DNA of 18,750 nucleotides from a candidate division TA06 bacterium SM23_40. GTDB lineage: Bacteria; LJUI01; SM1-40. The notes under the pieces were generated by a model. That model made no database searches. It saw only the letters and a list, made by a program, of their open reading frames with translations, and was not told the origin of the DNA. Shown here in pieces: positions 1 through 8,421 of the stretch. Made by a program: the position numbers and the translations under genes. Location of the stretch: assembly GCA_001303705.1 (NCBI GenBank), contig LJUI01000043.1, positions 1-18,750 of the forward strand. Reading direction: 5' to 3'. The number at the start of each line of letters is the position of its first letter. Positions within the stretch are counted from its first letter, which is position 1.

Positions 1-2
1 TC

Positions 3-803
3 TACTCCGGGAATCTGGCCACATCCCAGGCATTGATCATCGGCAACACGGTCTCCGGAAATACGGCCTACGATGGCGGCGGGATCTGTTGTCACGATGC
101 CTCCCCGCGGATCAGGCGCAACACGATGACAGGGAACATGGCGGGCGAGTACGGTGGTGCGATCTACTCGATCTACTCGGCATGGCCCAAGGTCGGTAAC
201 TGCATCCTGTGGGACAATGGTGCGACCTTCGCGGGCACTGAGGAGATTGCTGTTCAGTATGGCGGCGGCACAGAAATCAGTTACTCGGACGTGAAGGGAG
301 GCTGGTTGGGGGAAGGGAATATCGATGCGGATCCGCAGTTCGTGCACCCGGGCTGGAAGGACTATCGTCTGTTGTGGGGTTCACCCTGTATCGATTCCGG
401 GCATCCAGACTACCTGGATCAGGATGGCACACGGAGCGATATGGGAGCGTTCGATTTCGATCAGTCGAAGCCCCTTGTTGCCTACCTGACGCAGCAGGCC
501 CGTATTGTCCACCAGGGAGAGACGAAGGGTGTGCTGTACACTCTGGCGAACTGCCACGATCAACCCCGGCCGTCCTGGGGAATTGTCGAGCTGATCCTTC
601 CTGGTGGAGAGCCATGGCCCGGGAATCCGCTCGAGGGACCTGGGTACGGAGTCATGTGTCCCCGGAGCAACTGGCACTATGTCCGGGAATATGAGGTGCC
701 CGTGGCATTCCCGCTCGGCACTTCGAGCTTCACGTGGAAGGTAGGAGTGCCTGGCAACCTGTTTGACACAGACACCTTCGAGTTCACGGTGGTCGAGCCA
801 TAG
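3..803 (+). CDS. Right-handed parallel beta-helix repeat protein, C-terminal part (5' end outside window)
   Basis: The reading frame is open from the first bases of the window to the TAG at 801-803, giving 266 residues of a longer protein whose start lies upstream. The first ~70 residues show short repeated turns of the type NTVSGN, GGGICC, NTMTGN and GGAIYS, the pattern of parallel beta-helix (pectate-lyase-like, PbH1) rungs. They are followed by NCILWDNG, a segment ISYSDVKGG...GNIDADPQF, and GSPCIDSGHPD...DGTRSDMGAF, a characteristic end-of-helix motif of secreted bacterial beta-helix proteins. The last ~115 residues look like a separate beta-sandwich domain, rich in Pro, Gly and aromatics. 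No LPXTG motif, lipobox or obvious T9SS tail is seen. Such proteins are usually exported and bind or cleave polysaccharide, but no catalytic residues can be assigned, so the function is unknown. It ends ~95 bp before a strong terminator and is transcriptionally separate from mfd. Confidence 0.85.
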   Translation, partial: YSGNLATSQALIIGNTVSGNTAYDGGGICCHDASPRIRRNTMTGNMAGEYGGAIYSIYSAWPKVGNCILWDNGATFAGTEEIAVQYGGGTEISYSDVKGGWLGEGNIDADPQFVHPGWKDYRLLWGSPCIDSGHPDYLDQDGTRSDMGAFDFDQSKPLVAYLTQQARIVHQGETKGVLYTLANCHDQPRPSWGIVELILPGGEPWPGNPLEGPGYGVMCPRSNWHYVREYEVPVAFPLGTSSFTWKVGVPGNLFDTDTFEFTVVEP

Positions 804-898
804 GGTGGAGGGCAGGTGTCTCGGCCTGCGATCATACAGAGTTGGTGCGGGTGGTCATCCTGCGATAGGGCTGACCAGAAATGACCTTGCGGTCTTCG

Positions 899-931
899 AG
901 CCGGCGGCACATCAGGAGTCGCCGGTTTTTT
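899..931 (+). terminator. Rho-independent terminator after the beta-helix gene
   Basis: A G+C-rich stem, CCGGCG at 901-906 pairing with CGCCGG at 920-925, is extended inward by a G-U and a C-G pair (907/919, 908/918). It closes a nine-base loop and is followed at once by six T residues at 926-931. This is a textbook intrinsic terminator on the + strand. It separates the upstream secreted-protein gene from the mfd transcription unit. Confidence 0.85.
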
Positions 932-1076
932 GTCGTTCTGATACGTCTGGGGACGGATGCCGGAAACCTGCATGAGCCGGGACTCTGCACTGACTCAGTT
1001 CGGACTAGTCAGGGATCACATAGCAGCGAGTGAACGCGCGCAGGCCTCGTCGCTCCGTGGTGGCCTGACATTTGTC

Positions 1077-1106
1077 TTGAGGCAGGGGTGGATGAGACAT
1101 TATGAT
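1077..1106 (+). promoter_or_regulatory. Putative sigma70-type promoter for mfd and downstream genes
   Basis: TTGAGG at 1077-1082 (-35-like, 4 of 6 to consensus) is separated by 18 bases from TATGAT at 1101-1106 (-10-like, 5 of 6). Transcription would start near 1113, giving a leader of about 90 bases before the mfd start at 1201. It is the best promoter-like match I found by eye between the terminator and mfd. Sigma consensus for this lineage is unknown, so this is inference. Confidence 0.45.
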
Positions 1107-1187
1107 GGAAGGTGTGGCTCTGTCTTGCCAAGATCCCGGCGACAGCCTGCCTGGCGGGTATGACACGATGGTATGCGGTCCGAGGAC

Positions 1188-1194
1188 GAGGAAG
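1188..1194 (+). promoter_or_regulatory. mfd: Ribosome binding site deciding the mfd start at 1201
   Basis: GAGGAAG at 1188-1194, with its AGGA core eight bases from the ATG at 1201. It supports initiation in the frame that encodes the Mfd-like N-terminus, rather than at the out-of-frame ATG at 1217. Confidence 0.55.
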
Positions 1195-1200
1195 CTGTTG

Positions 1201-4200
1201 ATGACTCCCATTCCCCATGATAGTACCGATGATAGCCCCGCGGCGAGGTTGGGCCCGTTGCTCGAACGGGTCCCCGCGCTGCACGATGTCGCGCGCGAGC
1301 TTGCGGCAGGCAGATCTCCCGTCACGCTCTGCGGGCTCGCAGCCCTCGGCAGTCGTCGCTTACCTCATACGTCGCCTCGAGCGTCCGATCGCCGCCATCG
1401 CCGGAGATGAGGAGCGGGCGACGGCCCTGTATCAGGATCTCATTGTACTCCTGGGCCAGGGGATGGTGCACCGTCTCCCTCCCTGGGACCTCCTCCCCTA
1501 TGAAGAAGGCAGCCCGAACCAGGAGGTCGTCGGCTCGAGGATCGAGGCCTTTGAGGCGATGACCCAGAACCGATCTGCCGTTGTCGTCCTCTCCCTGAAA
1601 TCATTCATGCAGCAGGTGCCGCCGCCGGAAGCATACCTGGCATCGCGGATCGAGGTGCGGGTCGGCGACGAGATCGATGTCGACGGTCTGTTGTGGCGTC
1701 TCCTGTACCTGGGGTACGAGTACCGCAGCGTCGTCGAGGAGCAGGGAGAGATGAGCCGGCGGGGTGGATTGATCGATCTCTTCTCGTTCGGGATGAAGGA
1801 ACCCCTGCGCATCGAGTTCTTCGGCGACGAGGTCGTATCGCTCCGGAGGTTCGATCCCTTCACGCAGCGCTCCGTGGGCAAGGATGAGCGTGCCGTGATA
1901 CTCCCGTTCCGCGAGCTCTTCTTCGATGAGCAGCAATACCGCCGCGGCGTTAGTGCGCTCGCGCGTCGGGGAGTGGAACTCATCGCTCCAGAGGATGAAG
2001 GGCCGTACTTCGAGGGCATCGAGCGCTACCTCGTGGCGTTCCACGAGCGGCTCGTGTCTGTATTCGACTATCTGTCCCGGGGAGCAGTCCTCGCTGTACA
2101 TGGCAGGGACGACTTGGAGCGCGAGGCTGCTGTCCTCGCCGACGAGCTGTCTCGACACGCCGGCGAAGGCGATGGCGGGAGGGGGGCACACGCTGAGACG
2201 GAATGGGGTGTGCATATTCTACCGCCGGCATCAGCGCTCGAGCACATTCTCGGGTCCCCGGCCGAGCCTCGCAGACTCCCTATCCTCATCCTTGAACGCG
2301 GAGCCGTGCCCGACACTCTCTCCCTTTCCTCCCGACCCCAATCACCCTATGGTGGGAACTTCACTCTGTTCAAAGAGGAGGTCGAACGACTCGGCGGAGA
2401 GGCATATCTTCAGTTCCTCTTCTGCGAGAGCCGGGGCCAGATCGAGCGGCTCACTGAACTGCTGAGCGAGGCCGAGGCCCCACTGGAGCTCGTGCTCGGT
2501 TCGCTGGCCGGGGGATTTCAGATCCCGGACGCCGGGCTCGCCGTGTACACCGACCATGAGATATTCGGTCGGTTCCGGCGGCGCCGCGCACTCCCCAGGG
2601 CGCGGCTCGGGATCCCTCTGGAGGACCTCCTTACGCTTACCCCGGGCGACTGGATCGTGCACGTCGATTACGGGATCGGGCGGTACGCCGGCCTGGAACG
2701 CATCGAGATCGACGAGACGATTACTGACTGCCTGCTGATCCGGTACGAGGGCGACGATAAACTCTACGTTCCGGTTGAACGGATGAATCTCGTGCAGCGG
2801 TACATAGGGAGCAGCGATGCGCGGCCGCGTCCCTCCAAGTTGGGAGGTGCGATGTGGGAGCGGGCCAAGCAGCGGACAAAGCGGGCGATCAGAGAGATGG
2901 CAAAGGAACTCCTCGCCCTGTACGCGGAGAGAGAGGCATATGAAGGTTACTCGTTCTCGCCCGACAAGCCCTGGCAACGTCAGTTCGAGAGTTCGTTTAT
3001 CTACGAGGAGACGGACGATCAACTTGAGAGCACTGAGGAAATCAAGCGCGACATGGAGTCGGCCAAACCCATGGACCGTCTCGTCACCGGTGACGTTGGA
3101 TATGGGAAGACCGAGGTCGCCCTGCGCGCGGCGTTCAAGGCGGTGATGGACTCGAAGCAAGTCGCGATCCTCGTGCCGACGACCGTACTTGCACAGCAGC
3201 ACTATAACACCTGCCTCGAGCGGTTGGCGGGCTTCCCCATCAACGTCGAGATGTTGTCGCGGTTCCGCAGTCGGGCCCGGCAGAAAGCAATTGTTGAAGG
3301 GTTGAGGCGAGGGACAGTGGACATCGTCGTCGGGACGCATCGCCTGCTGAGCAAGGATGTCGAGTTCAAGAACCTGGGGTTGGTCATCATCGACGAGGAG
3401 CAGCGGTTTGGGGTCGCCCACAAGGAGCGGTTGAAGAGGTTCCGCCGCACCGTCGATGTGCTGACGATGACTGCGACTCCCATCCCGCGCACGCTCCACA
3501 TGTCGCTGGTTCGTATACGGGATCTGTCGACGATAGAGACGCCGCCTAAGAACAGACTTTCGATCGTCACCAGAGTCGTGCGGTGGGATGAAGATCTGAT
3601 CGCGGATGCTATCAGGCGCGAGGTTGACAGAGAAGGACAGGTTTACTTCCTCCATAACCGGGTACAGTCGATCGATTCGATGGCCAACTTCCTGCGCCGG
3701 CTCGTGCCGGAGGTGACGCTGGGCGTCGCCCACGGACAGATGCGGGAGGATGAGCTGGAGCGGACCATGGTCGACTTCCTCAACCGGCGATTTCAGGTTC
3801 TCGTCAGCACCTCGATCATTGAGTCCGGGCTCGATATACCGAATGTCAATACGATCGTCGTGAATCGCGCCGATCGGTTCGGGCTGGCCCAGCTTCACCA
3901 GCTGCGAGGACGCGTTGGCCGGTCAGATAGGCTTGCCTACGCCTACCTGCTGGTGCCTGCCGGCGGCAGGGTAACGCGCGATGCGCGGAAGCGCCTGGGG
4001 GCGATCGAGTCCTTTCATGAACTGGGGAGCGGGCTCAAGCTCGCGCTCCGTGACCTCGAGATCCGCGGTGCGGGGAACATCCTCGGGCCGGAGCAACACG
4101 GCCACATCGGCATCGTCGGATTCGATCTGTACTGCAAGCTACTCGATGAGGCCGTGCGGGAGCTGAAGGGCGAGGCTCCTGAGGAACAGTCCGAGCCGAC

Positions 4201-4624
4201 GATCAGACTCGGCGTCGATGCCTACCTTCCGGATGACTACATCGGGGATGCCGAGCACAAGGTGGCGATCTATCGGCGCATCGCCTCGTGCGCGAAAGAG
4301 GATCAGGTGGCGAGCATTGAAGAAGAGCTCGCAGATCGGTTCGGTAGGCTCCCGGAGCCCGCGCGGATGCTGATCGAGGGGATGAAGCTGAAGATCCTCG
4401 CCCGGCGGGCATCGGTGGAGCGCGTGACCGTCCATCAGCGCGTGGCCGAGTTCGAGTACCCGCGCGGGACGGAGCCGGACCGGAAGCGCATCGCATATCT
4501 CATGGAGCAGGTGAAGGAGCCGATCGAATTCGCGGCAGCCGGCAGGTTCGCCATCAGAGTCACGCTCGGAGAGGAACGCCTCCGATTCGATCTGGTCAAA
4601 AAGGTGTTGCGAAGCCTCGCCTAG
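1201..4624 (+). CDS. mfd: Transcription-repair coupling factor Mfd (apparent +1 frameshift near 1343-1345)
   Basis: Mfd is a DNA translocase that removes RNA polymerase stalled at lesions and recruits UvrA. The composite protein (~1140 aa, normal family length) has a UvrB-like N-terminal module (LPPWDLLPYEEGSP); a CarD-like RNA-polymerase-interacting domain (~479-575, GDWIVHVDYGIGRYAG); RecG-like helicase lobes with Walker A GDVGYGKT (630-637), DEEQ box (731-734), TATPIPRT and motif VI QLRGRVGR (900-907); and a C-terminal TRCF domain. Only the frame starting at ATG 1201 encodes the family-like start (ERVPALHDVARELAAG...TLCGLAA). From about 1346 the match continues one frame over as SAVVAYLIRRLERP. 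One surplus C in the CCC at 1343-1345 explains both halves. The uninterrupted frame from ATG 1217 gives 1135 aa, but its first ~44 residues are Arg/Ser-rich and unlike Mfd. Either an assembly error or a real mutation is possible. The function call is very secure. Confidence 0.95.
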
Positions 4625-4753
4625 GGTGTTAGGCTCGTCCCGCCATTCATTGACTATCTCCCTGGACAGGTGATTCACGAAAAGGCGTCGTGACCACGCC
4701 CAGCGGCTCCGGGGCGGGAAGGCTGCCGGTCGACGACATGTTGCTGGAACCAC

Positions 4754-4758
4754 AGGAG
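4754..4758 (+). promoter_or_regulatory. Shine-Dalgarno AGGAG selecting the ATG at 4768
   Basis: AGGAG at 4754-4758 sits nine bases before ATG 4768. The in-frame GTG at 4690 and ATG at 4738 lack comparable sites and would put ~10-26 polar residues before the signal peptide. This site therefore favours 4768 as the true start. Confidence 0.7.
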
Positions 4759-4767
4759 TTGTGCCGA

Positions 4768-6057
4768 ATGCGGTGTGCGGCGCTCAGGACGGATATACCG
4801 AACCTGCTCGTAGCCGTCGTCCTGCTGTGTCTGTCCTTGTTCCTCATCTGCGGGTGCGGAGAGTCACCGTCTCCGGTCATTGCCACCGTAGGCGAGCGTG
4901 AGATGACTGCCGCCGATTGGATCTGGGAGTGCGGTCTCGGCGCGGCGGGCGAGGGCAACCCGCGACCTGCCGATTCACGCGCTGTACTCGACAGGATGAT
5001 CGAGCGGGCCGTTCTCGCCATAGAGGGAGAGCGAAGAGGGTACGATCATCTGCCGGCCATCCAGCGACAACTCGCGTGGATAGAGGAAGAGCAGCTTCTC
5101 CTGGAGACCTACCGGCGTGAGGTCGGCGATCCGAACGCAGGGAACCCTGAGGAGGGAGACTACTATCAGGAACTGAGGGACGGAGCCGGGGTGGAGGTGA
5201 GGGCAGATGGACTGGCAGAGCTCGCGCTGCTTGCGTCATCCAGGGGAAGAGGCGATGAGGGCGTCGAAGTAGTGACGTTCCGGGATACTACGTGGGCCGC
5301 TGGTGAGCTCCTCGAGCGGCTCCGTATGTCGAGGCCGAGTGGTTCGGTGCCCATGGACGAAGCTGTGCTGAGCGACCTTGTGGAGCGGGAGATCGACCGT
5401 GCGCTGCTCGTGGAGAGGGCAGCGGAGCTGGGGATTGACAGCGAAGAGACATTCTTGCGCACGTTGAGGAGGGAGCGTGATCAACTGATAGCGGAGCGAG
5501 TGCTCGAAGCGGAGATAGGGAGCGGGAGAGATCCGTCTCTGCCCGAGCTCCGTGAATACTTCGCGGCCCACCGGGAGAAGTACGAGCGAGAAGAGGAGGT
5601 AAGGGCGAGCATCATTGTCGTTGAGAGTATGTCCGAGGCGGCGGCACTGCTCGATTCGCTCGCTCGCGGGGAGGATTTCGAACGGCTTGCCCGAGAACAT
5701 TCGATCGATCCCTCAGGACCTCGCGGCGGCGATCTGGGATATTTCGCCCGGGGGCGTTTCGAACATATCGAGGAAGTGGCGTTTCGTCTGTCGCGGGGTG
5801 AGGTGTCTGAGGCATTTGCGGTAGATGGCGGCGTGGCGATCATGAAAGTGACGGCGAGGACGCCGGGTCGACAGCTCACCTTCGACGAAGCACGGCGCAC
5901 GGTGGAGAGGGACCTTCGGGAAGAGCTGAGGGCAGCGCGCATTGCGAGCTTTGTGGCGGAACTGAGGCAGGGCGTGGACGTCTCCATTGATGAGGAATTG
6001 GTGGCGCGCTACGAACAACAGATGGCGGAGGTAATCGATGAACCAGAGGAGAAATGA
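4768..6057 (+). CDS. SurA/PpiC-like periplasmic lipoprotein with degenerate parvulin domain
   Basis: From ATG 4768 the product is 429 aa. The N-terminus (MRCAALRTD, then a Leu/Val-rich core) ends in a lipobox-like ICGC, so it is probably a lipoprotein facing the periplasm. A helical SurA_N-like region follows, then a charged linker and a PpiC-type parvulin domain at about residues 275-365, recognisable by the EDFERLAREHSIDPSG...GGDLGYFARG core. The two signature histidines of parvulins are replaced: Ser281 stands where HIL(V) has His, and Ala357 where G-Y-H has His. By family knowledge this suggests little or no isomerase activity and a chaperone role. It is the first of three parvulin genes, 143 bases after mfd, and its end overlaps the next gene by 20 bases. 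An upstream GTG start at 4690 would give 455 aa and is less likely. A weak TTGACT at 4650-4655 has no good -10 partner. Confidence 0.85.
   Translation: MRCAALRTDIPNLLVAVVLLCLSLFLICGCGESPSPVIATVGEREMTAADWIWECGLGAAGEGNPRPADSRAVLDRMIERAVLAIEGERRGYDHLPAIQRQLAWIEEEQLLLETYRREVGDPNAGNPEEGDYYQELRDGAGVEVRADGLAELALLASSRGRGDEGVEVVTFRDTTWAAGELLERLRMSRPSGSVPMDEAVLSDLVEREIDRALLVERAAELGIDSEETFLRTLRRERDQLIAERVLEAEIGSGRDPSLPELREYFAAHREKYEREEEVRASIIVVESMSEAAALLDSLARGEDFERLAREHSIDPSGPRGGDLGYFARGRFEHIEEVAFRLSRGEVSEAFAVDGGVAIMKVTARTPGRQLTFDEARRTVERDLREELRAARIASFVAELRQGVDVSIDEELVARYEQQMAEVIDEPEEK
6027..6031 (+). promoter_or_regulatory. Shine-Dalgarno GGAGG inside the preceding gene
   Basis: GGAGG at 6027-6031 lies six bases before ATG 6038 and inside the 3' end of the preceding parvulin-like gene. 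It fixes the start of the next gene and makes translational coupling across the 20-base overlap likely. Confidence 0.7.
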
Positions 6058-6964
6058 TCTAGCGGCTGTTGTAGTCACGGGTCTCATGGCGTTGTCCCTT
6101 GGTCTGTCGCTGACTCTCGGGCTGCCCGGTTGTGGGCAGCGAGAAGGGGAAGAAGAGATACTCGCCAGGGTGGATGACGCCACACTGACCCTCGATGAAT
6201 TCCTGTCTCAGATTCCAGAGGAAGTGCGTCCTCTTCTCACAAGGCAGAACATGGAGAACCACGTGAAGCGGTGGGCCGACACCCAGCTCTTTTACAGAGA
6301 GGCGATGCGCCGGGGGCTCGACAGGGATCCTGAGGTCGCGCCGAAGTTGGAGAACCTCCGGCGGGAGATCCTCGTGGGGGAGCTGCTGAGCAGGGAGATG
6401 GAGGAAAAAGCGCAGGTGACCGATGAGGATGTTGCGGCCTACTATCGTGAGCATGAGGATGACTATGCGACCGAGATCAAAGTGGCCCACATTCTCGTGA
6501 GCACCCCAGGCGAGGCCCAAAGGATCCTCGAGGAAATTCGTGCTGACGGCGATTTCGCCGAGCTGGCGAGGGCATGGTCACTCGATGAGTCATCGAGGGA
6601 GAGGGGGGGCGAGCTCCCGTACTTCACGCGAGGAAGCGGTGTGCCCGACTTCGAGGATGCGTGTTTTGCGCTTGAGCTCGGGGAGGTGAGCGATGTCGTC
6701 GAGACGGGATACGGGTACCACGTCATCAAAATGATAAGCCACCGACCCGCCGGAAAGATCGTTGTTCTGGAGGAGATCGAGGACGAGCTGCGTGGATATA
6801 TGATGGCGATGAGACAGGATGAACTGCTCAGCTCCTGGCTCGATGAGCTCCGCGCGGGGGCGCGGATCGAGCTGAACCTCGACCTCCTCGAGAGGATCGA
6901 GCCCGCGCTGCCGGGAGGCGGGTCCGGAGCGATGGGGCCGATGGATGCTGGGCCTGACAGGTAA
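6038..6964 (+). CDS. PpiC-type peptidylprolyl isomerase lipoprotein
   Basis: The 308-residue product has a hydrophobic signal (ALSLGLSLTLG) ending in the lipobox LPGC at about residues 26-29, so it is a periplasm-facing lipoprotein. A helical N-terminal region of the SurA/PpiC type precedes one parvulin rotamase domain at about 146-235. Unlike the gene before it, both signature histidines are present: His151 in VAHILV and His228 in GYHVIK, with the GGELPYFTRGSGVPDFEDACFAL core between them. It should therefore be an active cis-trans prolyl isomerase helping exported proteins fold. The start overlaps the upstream gene by 20 bases and has its own strong ribosome site. It resembles PrsA/PpiC lipoproteins, but a specific orthologue cannot be named. 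Confidence 0.9.
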   Translation: MNQRRNDLAAVVVTGLMALSLGLSLTLGLPGCGQREGEEEILARVDDATLTLDEFLSQIPEEVRPLLTRQNMENHVKRWADTQLFYREAMRRGLDRDPEVAPKLENLRREILVGELLSREMEEKAQVTDEDVAAYYREHEDDYATEIKVAHILVSTPGEAQRILEEIRADGDFAELARAWSLDESSRERGGELPYFTRGSGVPDFEDACFALELGEVSDVVETGYGYHVIKMISHRPAGKIVVLEEIEDELRGYMMAMRQDELLSSWLDELRAGARIELNLDLLERIEPALPGGGSGAMGPMDAGPDR

Positions 6965-6972
6965 TGGGTTTC

Positions 6973-6996
6973 GGGCGCCGGATCGATCGGTCGCCC
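6973..6996 (+). other. Intercistronic stem-loop between two parvulin genes
   Basis: GGGCG at 6973-6977 can pair with CGCCC at 6992-6996, with an inner CCG/CGG helix and a one-base bulge. No T-run follows, so it is not a normal intrinsic terminator. It might stabilise or punctuate the transcript before the surA-like gene, or be a chance structure in G+C-rich DNA. Confidence 0.3.
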
Positions 6997-7032
6997 AAAA
7001 TCGAGATGGGGCCATAAAACTGAGGGAGTTGT

Positions 7033-8412
7033 ATGATGCACGATCTTCGCAGGTACATCCTTTTTCTCTTTCTTCTCTTCATGGTGGGAACCTCGTGGGC
7101 GGTCAGGGAGACGGTGGACAGGATCGTCGCGGTCGTCGGCGACGACGTCATACTCGAAAGCGAGCTGACTCGGGAGGTGTACCTGTACTACATCCAATTC
7201 GGAGTGGAGATTGAGGACGAGGCCCAGCTTGAAGACTTGCGTTCGTCGGTTCTCGAGCGGATGATCGAGAGCAGGATACTGTTGGCGGAGGCCAAGCGGG
7301 ACACGATCGAGCCGAGTGAAACAGAGGTGGAGGAAGCACTCAACCAGGCGATCAAGGAGATTTCTGGTCGCTTCCCCAGCGAGGAAGCATTTGAGGAGGA
7401 GGTGCTGCAGCAGGGGTTGACCGTGGATGATTTGCGGGCTCGTTATCGTGAGGATATCCGGGAACGCCTTCTCGTCGATGGCCTCGTTGAGAGGAGATTG
7501 AGGCCGGGTGTGTTCGTCTCCAGCCGCGAGGTTGAGGAATTCTACCAATCGCACATCGATTCGATCCCACTCGTACCTGCGAAGGTTACTCTCTCGCACA
7601 TAATGATCGCCGTCGTCCCTGGCGAGGAGATGGAGAAGGCGGCGAAGGAGCGGGCAGAGGCGATCCTCGCTCTAGTCAAGGAGGGGCAGGACTTCGCGAT
7701 GCTCGCCAGGCGGTTCTCCGAAGATCCGGGCAGTGCCCCCCAGGGGGGCGATCTGGGGTATTTCGGGCGGGGAGAGATGGTGCCGGAGTTCGAGACCGCG
7801 GCATTCGACCTCCAGCCTGGCGAGGTCTCGGGCCTCGTTCAAACGGTCTTCGGATACCACATTCTGAAGTGCGAGGAAAAGGAGGCGGACAGGGTGCGTA
7901 TCAGTCACATCCTCGTACTCCTCCTCCCCGGGCCAGAGGATGCCGCGCGTGCACGTGTAAGGGCGGACTCGGTGAGGACGATGGCGCTCGCAGAAGAGAG
8001 GTTCGCATCGCTCGCCGGCCGGTACTCAGACGATGCCGAGTCACGCGACCGCGGAGGTGTGCTGGGCGAGTTTGTGGTGGATGATCTCGGGCAGTTCCTC
8101 CGCGACGCGATCGAGGGTCTGGGCCCGGGAGAGATCAGCGATATAGTGGAGAGCGACATAGGCTACCACGTAGTCCGTGTCGACGCGTATGAGGCATCGA
8201 GGCGACCGACATATGACGAGATAAAGGGGAGCCTGAAGGAGTTCCTGTTTCAGACGAAGCTGGAGGAGAAATCGAAGGGCTGGATTGAGGAACTCAAAGA
8301 GGAGATCTACGTCGAGAACCGACTGGCTGAATCGGTCGTCGAGAGAGAAGAAGAGGATGAAGGACCTGCTCTCGAGCCTCCGGGTGAGGGCGGAGAGCTC
8401 GGGAGGGAATGA
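7033..8412 (+). CDS. surA: SurA-like periplasmic chaperone/peptidylprolyl isomerase with two parvulin domains
   Basis: The 459-residue product starts with a Sec signal peptide (MMHDLRRY, a Leu/Phe-rich core, then TSWA as likely signal peptidase I site) with no lipobox, so it should be soluble in the periplasm. The mature start VDRIVAVVGDDVILESEL is the typical beginning of SurA_N. Two parvulin domains follow at about residues 186-283 and 289-386. Each keeps both histidines: His189 and His276, then His292 and His379. SurA delivers outer membrane proteins to the BAM machinery, so this gene is a good sign of a true outer membrane. The tail is acidic and Glu-rich. Starts at 7033 and 7036 are adjacent ATGs; GAGGGAG at 7022-7028 fits either. 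The stop is nine bases before the next gene. Confidence 0.9.
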   Translation: MMHDLRRYILFLFLLFMVGTSWAVRETVDRIVAVVGDDVILESELTREVYLYYIQFGVEIEDEAQLEDLRSSVLERMIESRILLAEAKRDTIEPSETEVEEALNQAIKEISGRFPSEEAFEEEVLQQGLTVDDLRARYREDIRERLLVDGLVERRLRPGVFVSSREVEEFYQSHIDSIPLVPAKVTLSHIMIAVVPGEEMEKAAKERAEAILALVKEGQDFAMLARRFSEDPGSAPQGGDLGYFGRGEMVPEFETAAFDLQPGEVSGLVQTVFGYHILKCEEKEADRVRISHILVLLLPGPEDAARARVRADSVRTMALAEERFASLAGRYSDDAESRDRGGVLGEFVVDDLGQFLRDAIEGLGPGEISDIVESDIGYHVVRVDAYEASRRPTYDEIKGSLKEFLFQTKLEEKSKGWIEELKEEIYVENRLAESVVEREEEDEGPALEPPGEGGELGRE

Positions 8413-8421
8413 GGGAGAGAG

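Larger units (their letters stand above)
932..1200 (+). other. Intergenic region between terminator and mfd
   Basis: About 270 bases without a convincing independent gene. It contains a small inverted repeat (CTGACT at 990-995 with AGTCAG at 1007-1012, 11-base loop, no T-run) and a plausible promoter at 1077-1106. The open frame from 1102 is the mfd reading frame running upstream of its real start and does not look like a separate protein before about 1201. Confidence 0.6.

Noticed and set aside
990-1012. Inverted repeat CTGACT/AGTCAG upstream of mfd as an operator or terminator.
   Set aside because: Only six base pairs with an 11-base loop, no T-run, and it is upstream of the likely promoter; chance is a sufficient explanation.
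1330-1365. Programmed +1 ribosomal frameshifting in mfd.
   Set aside because: No slippery codon, in-frame stop at the shift site, internal Shine-Dalgarno or stimulatory structure is visible, and no Mfd is known to use recoding; a one-base error or mutation is simpler.
2342-3898. A 518-codon open frame on the minus strand opposite mfd.
   Set aside because: It lies wholly within the conserved helicase region of mfd, its product shows no family features, and long antisense frames are expected opposite G+C-rich genes with strong codon bias.
4690-4767. Start of the first parvulin-like gene at GTG 4690 or ATG 4738.
   Set aside because: These starts put polar residues before the signal peptide and lack a good ribosome site, whereas ATG 4768 has AGGAG nine bases upstream.
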